64,000 nucleotides of DNA from Symbiopectobacterium purcellii (lineage in GTDB: Bacteria > Pseudomonadota > Gammaproteobacteria > Enterobacterales > Enterobacteriaceae): contig NZ_CP081864.1 in the NCBI RefSeq assembly GCF_019797845.1, forward strand, positions 4,774,001 to 4,838,000. Reading direction: 5' to 3'. The notes beneath the pieces are model-generated. The model was not told where the DNA came from and did not search any database. It saw only the letters and a list, made by a program, of their open reading frames with translations. The position numbers and the translations under genes were made by a program. The first letter of the stretch is position 1. Every line of letters starts with the position of its first letter. Positions 38,655 to 52,381 of the stretch are shown one piece after another.

Positions 38655-39617
38655 TCAGGCGCGTTTGGCGACCCAAAATGCGCTAAGTCCTTTCTGCAAG
38701 ACGATAAAGGTAAACAGCAGGATGCCAATAACGATCTTGGTCCACCAGGAACTGAGGGTGCCATCAAAGGTGATATAGGTTTGAATCAGCCCTTGAATCA
38801 GTACCCCAAAGAAAGTGCCCAGCACCGTTCCCACGCCGCCCGTCAGGAGCGTGCCGCCAATCACCACCGCTGCAATCGCATCTAACTCTACGCCGCTCGC
38901 TGCCAGCGCGTAACCCGCGGAGGTATAGAGCGAGAACACAATTCCAGACAATACTGCCAGCGTGCTGGAAAGCATGTAGATCTGAATGGTGGTTTTTCTC
39001 ACGCGCACCCCCATCAGCTCCGCTGACGTGATATTGCCGCCAATGGCGTAAACGCGATGACCAAAACAGGTGCGGTGCGCCAAGACCATTCCGACAATCA
39101 CCGTCATCAGCATAATCAACGCCAAAAAGGTCAGACTCTCACCGCCGGGCATGCGCCACGCCAATCCAGCAAGCTGTTGATATACTGGGTGTTCAATCGG
39201 GATAGACTCCTGAGAGACAATAAAACTCATGCCGCGAACAAAGAACATACCGGCCAGCGTGATGATAAACGCAGGCAGTTTCAGGGTGTCGATAATCCAC
39301 CCCATTAGCGCACCGAATGCCGCCCCCATCACCAGCGCCAGCGCAATGGCATAGCCGGGGTGCATGCCATAGGTGCCAATCAGCTTGGCTAACAGTACAC
39401 CGGTAAAAGCGATCACCGAGCCGACGGAGAGATCGATCCCTCCGGAGAGAATCACAAAGGTCATACCGACAGCGACGATCCCGATAAAGGCATTATCCGT
39501 CAGCAGGTTGAAGAACACACGCGTGGATGCAAACCCCGGAAACTGACTCAGGCAAAACAGATAGCCGACGATAAAAACACCCAGCGTAATCAACAGCGGA
39601 ATATTTCGTTTCAGCAT
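38655..39617 (-). CDS. yjfF: Sugar ABC transporter permease YjfF
   Basis: Inner-membrane permease of a carbohydrate uptake CUT2-type ABC transporter. The E. coli YtfQRT-YjfF system takes up galactofuranose. The 320-residue protein begins MLKRNIPLLITLGVFIVGYL and has eight or more hydrophobic helices, with conserved VGMTFVILSGGIDLSVGSVIAFTGV and GVELDAIAAVVIGGTLLTGGVGTVLGT. Its ATG overlaps the ytfT stop as TAATG, suggesting coupling. It is the last gene of the ytfQRT-yjfF cluster, which here lies between hdfR and an rRNA operon, while in E. coli it lies near fbp. Confidence 0.95.
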   Translation of the reverse strand: MLKRNIPLLITLGVFIVGYLFCLSQFPGFASTRVFFNLLTDNAFIGIVAVGMTFVILSGGIDLSVGSVIAFTGVLLAKLIGTYGMHPGYAIALALVMGAAFGALMGWIIDTLKLPAFIITLAGMFFVRGMSFIVSQESIPIEHPVYQQLAGLAWRMPGGESLTFLALIMLMTVIVGMVLAHRTCFGHRVYAIGGNITSAELMGVRVRKTTIQIYMLSSTLAVLSGIVFSLYTSAGYALAASGVELDAIAAVVIGGTLLTGGVGTVLGTFFGVLIQGLIQTYITFDGTLSSWWTKIVIGILLFTFIVLQKGLSAFWVAKRA

Positions 39618-40627
39618 TATTCGTGCCTCCGCAACAGGCGGCGCAGCGAGAAACGCGGAGACTGCATAATCAGCACCGCCAACACCACCAACGCCTTGAG
39701 CACCAGATTGAGTTCAGGACGGTATCCTGCCAATAGAATACCGGTATTCATACTTTGAATAATCAAAGCCCCAACCACGGCAAGCAGCAGATTAAACCGC
39801 CCACCGAGCAAGGAGCCACCGCCTATCACTACCGCCAGAATGGCATCCAGTTCAAGCCACAAACCGGCATTGTTGGCATCCGCACCACGAATGTCGGCCG
39901 TAATAATCACACCCGCCACCGCCGCGCAGATACCGCAGATGACATAGACGGAGATCAAGATCAGGCGCGTGCTGATGCCCGCGTTTCTCGCCGAGCGAAC
40001 GTTGATACCCACAGCTTCGATAAATAATCCCAACGCGGTTTTGCGCGTCAGTAACCAGAGCAGAAGCAGCATGGCACAGGCGATAATCACCGGCATCGGC
40101 AGGTAGAACAGCGAGCCGCTGCCCAGATGTGCCAGCGCAGGATGTGCGAAGGTAATAATCTGCCCTTCGGTAATCAACTGTGCGACACCACGACCAGCTA
40201 CCATCAGCATCAAGGTCGCTACAATGGGCTGGATCTGTAACACGGCGACCAGAAAGCCATTCCACAGCCCACACACGGCACCGGTGAGCACAGCCGTCAG
40301 TAAAATCACTGGTAACGTATGCCCTTGCGCCGCAAGACTCGCTGCCGTGGCACCGGCTATCGCCATCACTGCCCCTACCGAGAGGTCAATACCGCCGGTG
40401 GCGATCACCAGCGCCATGCCCAAGGCCAGCAATGCGACCGGAGCGCCGCGATTCAGGATATCGATCAGGCTGCCGAACAAGCGTCCATCTTGCACATGCA
40501 GCGAAAAGAAGTTGGGCGCTACCAGGCTATCGATTAACAGGATGACCACCAACGCCGCAATCTGTGGTAGCCCTTTACTGACGCCGAAGCGCACCCGCCG
40601 CACGGGTTTAACATGGCTGTCCGTCAT
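39617..40627 (-). CDS. ytfT: Sugar ABC transporter permease YtfT
   Basis: Second membrane permease of the galactofuranose-type ABC transporter. ATG 40627 (MTDSHVKPVRR) follows AGGAGG and gives 336 aa; a longer frame upstream has no ribosome site. CUT2 permease signatures are present: LLALGMALVIATGGIDLSVGAVMAIAGATAASL and WLELDAILAVVIGGGSLLGGRFN, with multiple membrane helices. Its start overlaps the 3' end of ytfR by 20 bases and its stop overlaps the yjfF start. Because ytfR carries a stop codon, the function of this permease depends on whether an ATPase is still made. Confidence 0.95.
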   Translation of the reverse strand: MTDSHVKPVRRVRFGVSKGLPQIAALVVILLIDSLVAPNFFSLHVQDGRLFGSLIDILNRGAPVALLALGMALVIATGGIDLSVGAVMAIAGATAASLAAQGHTLPVILLTAVLTGAVCGLWNGFLVAVLQIQPIVATLMLMVAGRGVAQLITEGQIITFAHPALAHLGSGSLFYLPMPVIIACAMLLLLWLLTRKTALGLFIEAVGINVRSARNAGISTRLILISVYVICGICAAVAGVIITADIRGADANNAGLWLELDAILAVVIGGGSLLGGRFNLLLAVVGALIIQSMNTGILLAGYRPELNLVLKALVVLAVLIMQSPRFSLRRLLRRHE

Positions 40628-42134
40628 GCGTACCTCCTGGTTGTAATGCAATGGCTTGCATCACGGCAGCAACGGAAATCTCCTGATGCGCCAGATGTGC
40701 CACCTGCTTTCTGTCGCGCAACACAATGATGCGATCGGCATACCCGGTCAGCTCTTCCAGCTCAGAGGAGATAACCAGCAGCGCCATACCACGCTCACAC
40801 AGCTTCTCTATCAAACGAATGATCTCGGCATGGGCACCCACATCAATACCGCGCGTCGGTTCATCAAGAATAAGAAAACGAGGTTCTGTCGCCAGCCAGC
40901 GCGAGAGCAACACCTTTTGCTGATTGCCACCAGAAAGATACTGAATTTCCTGTTCAGGACTCGGCGTTCGTATCCCTAATCGCTCAATAAACATTTCTGC
41001 AATGCGGGTTTGCTCTTTTAACGCCAGCGGACGTAACCAACCACGCTGGGCCTGCAACGCCAGAATAATGTTCTCTCGAACAGTCGCTGAACCCACGATG
41101 CCTTCGGTTTTACGATCTTCAGGGCAATAACCAAATCCCAGTTTACCCGCCTTGCGTGGGCTGCGAATGGAGACGGGCTGGCCATCAACCCTGGCTTCGC
41201 CGCTATCCGGCGTTTTAATGCCAAAGATAAGCTGTGCGGTTTCTGTGCGACCCGATCCCAGCAATCCAGCCAGCCCGACGATTTCGCCCGGCGCAACGGA
41301 CAAATCAAAGGGATCAACCATATTACGACGGCCATAGCCACGGAATTCGACCAAAGGATCGCCGGTTTCAGTTGCATGGGCTGAGCGCTTCAATAGCGAT
41401 TCATCAAAACTGTGGCCCAGCATCATCTGTACCAAATCGATACGTGGCAACGCCGCCGTCATTTCACTGCCCACCAGTTTGCCGTTGCGCAACACGGTGA
41501 TGCGATCGCTAAGGCGATAAACCTGATCGAGAAAGTGGGTGACAAAAATCATGCCCACACCGTGCTCACGCAAATGGGACAGAATGCCGAACAGCATGTC
41601 GACCTCATTTGCATCCAGACTGGCAGTAGGTTCATCAAGGATCAGCACTTTGGCGGAAAGATCGACCGCGCGAGCGATAGCAATGATCTGCTGAATGGCG
41701 ATCGAGTAATTGCCTAAAGGATCGGTAACCTCTATCTGTAGCCCGTAGTAGGCGACAATTTCTCTGGCAAGCCGCGCCATTTATTTCTGATCAATCATGC
41801 CGAAGCGCAAGGGCTCCCGGCCCAAAAACAAATTCGCAGCCACCGACAGATTGGGTAATAGATTGACCTCCTGGTAAACGGTACCGATACCTAAGGATTG
41901 TGCGTGTGCCGTGTTTAACGGATCGATAGCGTTACCTTCGAGAAAAATTGCTCCTGCTGAACGCCGATAAACCCCGGTCAATGCTTTTATCAGCGTCGAT
42001 TTTCCCGCGCCGTTTTCACCCAGCAGGGCAACAATTTCCCCTTTGCGTAGCGTGAAATCGACGCTGTCCAACGCTTTAATGCCAGGAAATTCGACGCTCA
42101 TTCCCTGGATGTCCAACAGCAATTCAGTGTCCAT
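40608..42134 (-). pseudogene. ytfR: Sugar ABC transporter ATP-binding protein YtfR, interrupted by a stop codon
   Basis: The ATPase of the galactofuranose-type transporter, normally one chain of about 500 residues with two ABC domains. Here a TAA at 41781-41783 falls in frame and splits it into 117 codons from ATG 42134 (MDTELLLDIQGMSVEFPG, Walker A ALLGENGAGKST) and 390 codons from ATG 41780, directly after the stop (Walker B VLILDEPTASLD, the second domain LLGSGRTETAQ, and LSGGNQQKVLLSRWL). E. coli reads K-E-M where this frame reads K-stop-M, so one G-to-T change (GAA to TAA) is enough to explain it. Everything else is in frame and intact. Reinitiation at the adjoining ATG could give a second protein lacking the first Walker A. 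It could also be a base-calling error. Confidence 0.85.
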
Positions 42135-42206
42135 CAGACTCACCTATGCCACTTGCGTTTGGGTGTTGGTCAAAACACAACCTTATTGATTACGCCTAAA
42201 ACATCA

Positions 42207-42239
42207 GGTAACGATGGCGCATTGCACGCCATCGTTATC
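42207..42239 (-). other. Hairpin between ytfQ and ytfR
   Basis: TAACGATGGCG at 42209-42219 pairs with CGCCATCGTTA at 42227-42237 around a 7-base loop, just after the ytfQ stop. No T-run follows. Such stems after binding-protein genes are known to protect upstream mRNA and lower downstream expression (as in mal and his operons), so it may raise YtfQ over the membrane parts. That role is inferred. Confidence 0.65.
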
Positions 42240-42243
42240 AGGC

Positions 42244-43200
42244 TTAATAACCAAGGTCTTTTTTGGACTGGTATTCCGCTTGCGCCGTATCCGGCAATAA
42301 TAATCTTGATTCCGTTTGAATAAATTTCTGCGGCTGCTTCCCTTCTTTTTTCAAGGCAATTAACGCATCAAATGCCGGACCCGCCATATTTGGCGTCAGC
42401 TCTACTGTGGCATTTGCTTCACCGTCGATCATTGCTTTAAAAATATCGGGAACAGCATCGATAGAAACCACTTTAATTTGCGAGCCCGGTTTTAATCCGG
42501 CCTCTTTAATAGCCTGAATGGCACCGATCGCCATGTCATCGTTATGGGCATAAACCGCACAGATATTCTTGCCGTTCTGCTCCGCTTTGATGAAACTTTC
42601 CATCACCTCTTTACCCTTACTACGGGTAAAATCGCCTGATTGCGAGCGGATGATCTTCACATTCGGAGAAGCCGCAATGCCGTCAACAAACCCCTTTTTG
42701 CGGTTTATTGCGACGCTCGACCCCACCGTGCCTTGCAGTTCAACAACGTTACAGGGCTGGCCTGCCACATCCTTCAGCAACCATTCGGCTGCAACCTTAC
42801 CTTCGTAGACGCTGTCAGAAGCAACCGCAGCGGTATACAGGGAGGGATCGTTAACATCGATCATACGGTCCAACAGGAATACCGGTATTTTTGCTTCCTT
42901 GGCTTCCTGAAGGACTGGCGTCCAGCCTGTTGCGACCACAGGCGCGATAAAAATAGCATCAACGCCTTGTGCAATAAACGATCTTACTGCCTTGATCTGG
43001 TTCTCTTGTTTCTGTTGTGCATCCGCTATTTTTAAGGTGATACCCCGTTTTTCTGCTTCTTGTTTAGCGACTTTGGTTTCAGCAGAGCGCCATCCCGACT
43101 CGGAACCGATTTGAGAAAACCCTACGGTGAGCGCCGAAGCCTGTGTTGCGCCACATAATGCTGTAGCGACAGCCATTGCGACCAGTAAACGCCTGTACAT
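42244..43200 (-). CDS. ytfQ: Periplasmic galactofuranose-binding protein YtfQ
   Basis: Substrate-binding protein of the ytfQRT-yjfF transporter. E. coli YtfQ binds galactofuranose and galactopyranose. The 318-residue protein has the same length as in E. coli and a signal peptide (MYRRLLVAMAVATALCGATQASA). The mature type I periplasmic fold begins LTVGFSQIGSESGWRSAETKVAKQEAEKRG and includes IKAVRSFIAQGVDAIFIAPVVATGW, VVELQGTVGSSVAINRKKGF and AVYAHNDDMAIGAIQAIKEAG. It is the first gene of the cluster; a hairpin separates it from ytfR. Confidence 0.96.
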   Translation of the reverse strand: MYRRLLVAMAVATALCGATQASALTVGFSQIGSESGWRSAETKVAKQEAEKRGITLKIADAQQKQENQIKAVRSFIAQGVDAIFIAPVVATGWTPVLQEAKEAKIPVFLLDRMIDVNDPSLYTAAVASDSVYEGKVAAEWLLKDVAGQPCNVVELQGTVGSSVAINRKKGFVDGIAASPNVKIIRSQSGDFTRSKGKEVMESFIKAEQNGKNICAVYAHNDDMAIGAIQAIKEAGLKPGSQIKVVSIDAVPDIFKAMIDGEANATVELTPNMAGPAFDALIALKKEGKQPQKFIQTESRLLLPDTAQAEYQSKKDLGY

Positions 43201-43350
43201 AATCTACTCCTTTATGAGCAGCCGACAGCTTTTTGGCTTGTTTGCAGGTTTTAACCCCACGTCAATACGTGCAGGTTGTACAGAGACACGACATGCACCT
43301 GACATTTTTATCAGGGCTTATCTGTTTTAGTCGAAATAGTGACGACGCGG

Positions 43351-43366
43351 GATGAGCAAGCTCACA
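43351..43366 (-). promoter_or_regulatory. Possible CRP site upstream of ytfQ
   Basis: On the minus strand TGTGAGCTTGCTCATC fits the CRP consensus TGTGA-N6-TCACA with a perfect first half and three of five bases in the second half. It lies about 150 bases upstream of the ytfQ start, a plausible distance for a sugar transporter. Functional use is inferred. Confidence 0.35.
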
Positions 43367-43527
43367 ACCTGGTATTACGATAGGTTTGTACATAATTACA
43401 GCTAATTCATTCAGCCATTTTCAGGCCTTTGCCGCAGGAGGAGGGACAAATTAATACATATAAACTGTATGGGATTATGTGCGTGTTACGATTAAAAAAC
43501 GCTATATAACCAAAAAGCACGCACAGC

Positions 43528-43556
43528 AAAAAGGGCTGTCCTTTCGGACAGCCCTT
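43528..43556 (-). terminator. rRNA operon terminator
   Basis: GGGCTGTC at 43533-43540 pairs with GACAGCCC at 43546-43553 around a 5-base loop. On the minus strand the stem is followed by a run of five T residues. It lies 44 bases beyond the 5S gene. Confidence 0.9.
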
Positions 43557-43599
43557 TCGCTACTTTTTATCATCAGACATCGTCTGATAATCGATATAA

Positions 43600-43719
43600 A
43601 AACCTGGCAGTTCCCTACTCTCACATGGGGAAGCCCCACACTACCATCGGCGCTACGGCGTTTCACTTCTGAGTTCGGCATGGGGTCAGGTGGGACCACC
43701 GCGCTATCGCCGCCAGGCA
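43600..43719 (-). rRNA. rrf: 5S ribosomal RNA
   Basis: The minus strand reads TGCCTGGCGGC at the 5' end and ends with CTGCCAGGTT, with the conserved CCCACCTGACCCCATGCCG core. The ends pair as the expected terminal stem. The 120-base length is set from E. coli 5S; the 3' end may be off by one or two bases. Confidence 0.95.
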
Positions 43720-43839
43720 TATTCTGTTTCATCTCACCCGTCCTTTCGAGCCAGCAAGACCAATCTGTCAACAAGCTGAATTACGAGTAACGATTCTCTT
43801 CATCACCACTCACAACCACCAAAACATCTTCGGCGTTGT

Positions 43840-46747
<2,908 letters not shown>

Positions 46748-46845
46748 TCACAACCCGAAAATGTTTCAGGTGTGAAAGCTTGAGAGAATCACAATAGTAG
46801 TAGTGAGCCACTATTGCTCGTTTCAATTTTCAGCTTGTTCCAGAT

Positions 46846-46857
46846 TGTTAAAGAGCA
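46846..46857 (-). promoter_or_regulatory. boxA antitermination element before 23S
   Basis: On the minus strand TGCTCTTTAACA lies between tRNA-Ala and 23S. It matches the rrn boxA that recruits NusB-S10 and the antitermination complex. Confidence 0.8.
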
Positions 46858-46919
46858 AAATACTTCGCAGCATACTGTCAAACAGTACACTCTGAAGTAT
46901 TGGGTATCGATACGGTAAA

Positions 46920-46995
46920 TGGTGGAGCTATGCGGGATCGAACCGCAGACCTCCTGCGTGCAAAGCAGGCGCTCTCCCAGCTGAGCTATAGCCCC
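46920..46995 (-). tRNA. alaT: tRNA-Ala (TGC anticodon)
   Basis: The 76-base minus-strand sequence begins GGGGCTATAGCTCAGCTGGG and ends GATCCCGCATAGCTCCACCA. The cloverleaf stems pair, the anticodon loop is CTTTGCACG with anticodon TGC, and the CCA end is encoded. It lies in the 16S-23S spacer after tRNA-Ile. Confidence 0.98.
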
Positions 46996-47098
46996 ATCGA
47001 ATGTTAGACCTTTGCCAAATCGTTTTTGAGCAAGGCGTGAAATGACGACGCATACACCAGTATGCGAGTTGTTTCACAACGCAGCACAAGAACGATTT

Positions 47099-47175
<77 letters not shown>

Positions 47176-47250
47176 ATAAGGTCTTCTAACCGCTCGATTT
47201 CTTTCATCAGACAATCTGTGTGAACACTTCACAAGATCAGTATCATTAGG

Positions 47251-48792
<1,542 letters not shown>

Positions 48793-48950
48793 AAAGTTTG
48801 ATTTGCTTCTGCAAGAGAAGCGATGCTCAAAGAATTATTACTGTTAGTTCGTAATGAATTAACTGTTGTTCACTCTTCAAGACTTTTATTTTTTAAGCCC
48901 GTAGGCTTTACGATAAAGTCCTGTGAGTGCCCACACAGATTGTCTGATTA

Positions 48951-48964
48951 ATTGTTAAAGAGCG
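48951..48964 (-). promoter_or_regulatory. rrn leader boxA
   Basis: CGCTCTTTAACAAT on the minus strand, about 160 bases before 16S, matches the boxA of E. coli rrn leaders that supports antitermination. Confidence 0.8.
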
Positions 48965-48994
48965 TTGCCACATCAACCGTGGCGCGGGAGGCGT

Positions 48995-49022
48995 ATATTA
49001 CGCTGCACCGCTGAAAAGTCAA
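48995..49022 (-). promoter_or_regulatory. rrn P2 promoter
   Basis: On the minus strand TTGACT (49017-49022) and TAATAT (48995-49000) are 16 bases apart, about 95 bases downstream of P1. The position and sequence agree with rrn P2 promoters. Confidence 0.8.
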
Positions 49023-49114
49023 CGTTAATTTTTCAATTTCGCGTTCGGCTTTCCTGTTTTACTTCTTACTGTTACCACAACCGCGTGTCGCTGTTGCCGT
49101 GTCAGTGGAGGCGC

Positions 49115-49142
49115 AGTATAGGGATTTCCGCGCAGCCTGCAA
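49115..49142 (-). promoter_or_regulatory. rrn P1 promoter
   Basis: On the minus strand TTGCAG (49137-49142) and TATACT (49115-49120) are 16 bases apart, followed by a GC-rich discriminator GCGCCTCC and the downstream ACTGACACGGCAACAG, very like E. coli rrnB P1. AT-rich sequence just upstream fits an UP element. Control by ppGpp and Fis is established for the family. Confidence 0.85.
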
Positions 49143-49411
49143 TAGGTATTTTGAATAAAATTGACTGTTTGCTGAATTCCACAGCAAAACCCCGCTTTAT
49201 ACCCACTTTTGCACAATGTTATCCACAAATGAGATTCTCCCTAAAATTAGACGAGCATCACGCAAACGTTTTCGCTACAATTCTCCCGCGCAAAATTACC
49301 GCACAAGAACAGAATAGGAATGCGGTTTTATCCAGATAAAGGATAAAAACAGCAAAACTGCATTCATATACTGTTCTTTTATGCCTATCCAAAGCCAAGG
49401 GATACATCACC
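49143..49411 (+). promoter_or_regulatory. Divergent region between rrn P1 and purH
   Basis: This 269-base gap holds the rrn UP/Fis region on its left side and the purHD promoter and PurR operator on its right. I could not assign the purH -35/-10 with confidence. The purH ribosome site is AAGGG at about 49398-49402. Confidence 0.55.
49260..49275 (+). promoter_or_regulatory. PurR operator of purHD
   Basis: ACGCAAACGTTTTCGC matches the PurR consensus (ACGCAAACGTTTTCNT) at all but the last position, 137 bases upstream of purH. The purine repressor with hypoxanthine or guanine would shut off purHD here. Confidence 0.88.
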
Positions 49412-51001
49412 ATGTCACAACCTCGTCCTATCCGCCGCGCTTTACTCAGCGTTTCTGACAAAGCCGGTATTGTCGAATTTGCTCAGGCGCTTTCTCAACG
49501 TGGCGTGGAGCTGCTGTCCACTGGCGGTACTGCCCGCCTGTTGGCTGATGCGGGCTTGCCCGTCACTGAAGTGTCCGACTACACGGGCTTCCCAGAGATG
49601 ATGGATGGTCGCGTTAAAACCCTGCACCCGAAAGTACACGGCGGGATCCTGGGTCGTCGCGGCACGGATGACGCCATCATGGCAGAACATGACATCAGCC
49701 CCATCGATATGGTAGTGGTAAACCTCTATCCCTTCGCGCAAACGGTAGCTCGCCCCGATTGCTCCCTGGCTGATGCCGTCGAAAATATCGATATTGGCGG
49801 CCCGACCATGGTGCGCTCCGCCGCCAAGAACCATAACGATGTCGCTATCGTGGTAAAAAGCAGTGACTACACTGACATCATCAATGAAATGGATACCAAT
49901 GCGCACTCTCTGACGTTGGAAACCCGCTTCAATTTGGCGATTAAAGCTTTTGAACACACCGCAGCTTACGACAGCATGATCGCCAACTACTTTGGCACCC
50001 TGGTTCCGCCTTACCATGGTGAGACCGATAAGCCGGCCGGCCACTTCCCGCGCACGCTGAACCTGAACTTCATCAAAAAGCAGGATATGCGTTACGGCGA
50101 GAACAGCCATCAGCAGGCTGCCTTCTATATTGAAGAGACGCTGAAAGAGGCCTCTGTTGCGACAGCAGAACAGTTGCAGGGCAAAGCACTGTCCTACAAC
50201 AATATTGCCGACACCGATGCGGCGCTGGAGTGCGTAAAAGAGTTCGCCGAACCGGCCTGCGTTATCGTGAAACACGCCAACCCCTGTGGCGTTGCTATTG
50301 GCGAGTCGATTCTGGCGGCCTACGAACGCGCCTACAAAACTGACCCTACCTCTGCGTTTGGCGGCATCATCGCGTTTAACCGCGAACTGGACGAAGCCAC
50401 CGCGCAAGCGATCATCAGCCGTCAGTTTGTGGAAGTGATCATCGCGCCTTCAGCCAGTGCGGCGGCCTTGAAAGTCACTGCGGCAAAACAGAACGTGCGC
50501 GTCCTCATTTGCGGCCAATGGCAGCAACGCGTTTCCGGGTTGGATTTCAAACGCGTCAACGGCGGCCTGCTGGTACAGGATCGCGATCTGGGCATGGTTG
50601 ATGCGAGCCAACTGCGCGTTGTCACAGCGCGTCAACCGACAGCAACCGAACTGCGCGATGCACTGTTCTGCTGGAAAGTCGCGAAGTTCGTCAAATCCAA
50701 TGCCATCGTCTATGCCCGTGATAATATGACTGTCGGCATCGGAGCAGGACAAATGAGCCGCGTCTATTCCGCAAAAATCGCGGGCATTAAAGCCGGCGAT
50801 GAAGGATTGCAGGTTGAAGGCTCCGTGATGGCTTCCGATGCATTCTTCCCGTTCCGTGACGGTATCGATGCCGCCGCCGCCGTTGGCATTACCTGTGTGA
50901 TTCAGCCGGGGGGTTCCATTCGTGATGACGAGGTTATCACCGCCGCTAACGAACACGGCATTGCTATGATCTTCACCGACATGCGCCATTTCCGCCACTA
51001 A
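49412..51001 (+). CDS. purH: Bifunctional AICAR transformylase/IMP cyclohydrolase PurH
   Basis: Performs the last two steps of IMP synthesis. The 529-residue protein is identical in length to E. coli PurH. The N-terminal IMP cyclohydrolase domain begins [20 protein letters not shown] with STGGTARLL and HPKVHGGIL, and the C-terminal transformylase domain has the catalytic [11 protein letters not shown] (Lys-His pair), [16 protein letters not shown] and [16 protein letters not shown] 49412 follows AAGGG. It is divergent from the rRNA operon and begins the purHD operon; purD follows after 17 bases. Confidence 0.98.
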   Translation: MSQPRPIRRALLSVSDKAGIVEFAQALSQRGVELLSTGGTARLLADAGLPVTEVSDYTGFPEMMDGRVKTLHPKVHGGILGRRGTDDAIMAEHDISPIDMVVVNLYPFAQTVARPDCSLADAVENIDIGGPTMVRSAAKNHNDVAIVVKSSDYTDIINEMDTNAHSLTLETRFNLAIKAFEHTAAYDSMIANYFGTLVPPYHGETDKPAGHFPRTLNLNFIKKQDMRYGENSHQQAAFYIEETLKEASVATAEQLQGKALSYNNIADTDAALECVKEFAEPACVIVKHANPCGVAIGESILAAYERAYKTDPTSAFGGIIAFNRELDEATAQAIISRQFVEVIIAPSASAAALKVTAAKQNVRVLICGQWQQRVSGLDFKRVNGGLLVQDRDLGMVDASQLRVVTARQPTATELRDALFCWKVAKFVKSNAIVYARDNMTVGIGAGQMSRVYSAKIAGIKAGDEGLQVEGSVMASDAFFPFRDGIDAAAAVGITCVIQPGGSIRDDEVITAANEHGIAMIFTDMRHFRH

Positions 51002-51018
51002 TTCAGGATATGACACAG

Positions 51019-52308
51019 ATGAACATTTTAATCATTGGTAATGGCGGGCGCGAACATGCGCTGGCGTGGAAAGCCGCCCAGTCGCCGCTGGCAGATAATG
51101 TGTATGTCGCGCCCGGCAATGCAGGTACGGCACGCGAACCTGCGCTGCAAAACGTGGCGATCTCCGCTACCGATATTCCGGCGCTGGTTGCTTTTGCCCA
51201 GGAAAAACAGATTGGTTTAACCATCGTCGGTCCGGAAGCACCGCTGGTGATTGGCGTGGTTGATGCTTTCCGCGCCGCGGGTCTGACGATTTTTGGCCCG
51301 ACGCAGGCGGCTGCACAGTTGGAAGGCTCCAAGGCCTTTACCAAAGATTTCCTGGCGCGTCAGCAGATCCCGACCGCGTTCTATCAGAATTTCACCGAGG
51401 TTGAGCCTGCGCTGGCCTATGTGCGCAAGCACGGCGCGCCTATCGTTGTAAAGGCTGACGGTCTGGCGGCGGGCAAAGGCGTTATCGTTGCCATGACGCA
51501 GGAAGAAGCGGAAAGTGCGGTTCAGGATATGCTGGCAGGCAATGCGTTTGGCGATGCCGGGCACCGTATCGTCATCGAAGAGTTTCTGGAAGGTGAAGAG
51601 GCCAGCTTTATCGTCATGGTCGACGGCGATAACGTATTGCCCATGGCCACCAGCCAGGACCACAAACGGGTTGGCGATAAAGACACCGGTCCGAACACGG
51701 GCGGTATGGGCGCATACTCTCCCGCTCCGGTGGTGACCGATGAGATTCACCAGCGCGTGATGGATCAGGTGATTTGGCCGACAGTGCGCGGCATGAAGGC
51801 GGAAGGAAATACCTATACCGGTTTCCTGTATGCCGGATTGATAATCGATGACGCGGGCCAGCCTAAGGTGATCGAATTTAACTGCCGCTTTGGCGATCCG
51901 GAAACGCAACCGATCATGATGCGCCTGCGCTCGGATCTGGTGGAGATGTGTCTGGCAGCCTGTGCAGGCAAACTGGATCAGACAACGTCTGTCTGGGATG
52001 AGCGTCCCGCGTTAGGCGTGGTGATCGCGGCAGGCGGTTATCCCGGTGACTACGCTTCCGGCGATGTCATCAGCGGATTACCGCAAGAAGAAGCGGAAGA
52101 CAGTAAGGTGTTTCAGGCTGGCACCGCACTGCGTGGCGATGACGTCGTCACCAGCGGTGGACGCGTACTGTGCGTAACCGCCCTGGGTAGCACTGTCGCG
52201 CTGGCGCAGCAGAAAGCATATGAGGTTGCCAAAGATATCCGCTGGAATGGCGGTTTCTACCGCAACGATATCGGCTATCGCGCCATTGCACGCGAGCAGA
52301 ATCAGTAA
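51019..52308 (+). CDS. purD: Phosphoribosylamine-glycine ligase PurD
   Basis: ATP-grasp ligase that makes glycinamide ribonucleotide, step 2 of purine synthesis. ATG 51019 (MNILIIGNGGREHALAWKA) aligns with the E. coli start and gives 429 aa, the same length; an ATG at 51010 lies only one base after AGGAT. The GREHALAWK phosphoribosyl motif, ADGLAAGKGVIVAM, PMATSQDHKRVGDKDTGPNTGGMGAYSPAP, and FNCRFGDPETQ (metal and ATP residues) are present. It lies 17 bases after purH and is followed by a strong terminator. Confidence 0.97.
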   Translation: MNILIIGNGGREHALAWKAAQSPLADNVYVAPGNAGTAREPALQNVAISATDIPALVAFAQEKQIGLTIVGPEAPLVIGVVDAFRAAGLTIFGPTQAAAQLEGSKAFTKDFLARQQIPTAFYQNFTEVEPALAYVRKHGAPIVVKADGLAAGKGVIVAMTQEEAESAVQDMLAGNAFGDAGHRIVIEEFLEGEEASFIVMVDGDNVLPMATSQDHKRVGDKDTGPNTGGMGAYSPAPVVTDEIHQRVMDQVIWPTVRGMKAEGNTYTGFLYAGLIIDDAGQPKVIEFNCRFGDPETQPIMMRLRSDLVEMCLAACAGKLDQTTSVWDERPALGVVIAAGGYPGDYASGDVISGLPQEEAEDSKVFQAGTALRGDDVVTSGGRVLCVTALGSTVALAQQKAYEVAKDIRWNGGFYRNDIGYRAIAREQNQ

Positions 52309-52321
52309 GCACTGCCAAAAC

Positions 52322-52349
52322 AAAAAAGCCGGAGCGATCCGGCTTTTTT
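52322..52349. terminator. Terminator between purD and the DUF1481 gene
   Basis: AAAAAAGCCGGA at 52322-52333 pairs with TCCGGCTTTTTT at 52338-52349 around GCGA. The A- and T-runs flank the stem on both sides, so it serves both convergent genes. Confidence 0.93.
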
Positions 52350-52381
52350 ATTGATACGCCACGGGTTGTCAGACGTCTTCA

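Noticed and set aside
50450..51016. Long minus-strand open frames across purH and purD
   Set aside because: They mirror strongly conserved coding sequence on the plus strand and have no ribosome site or family pattern.
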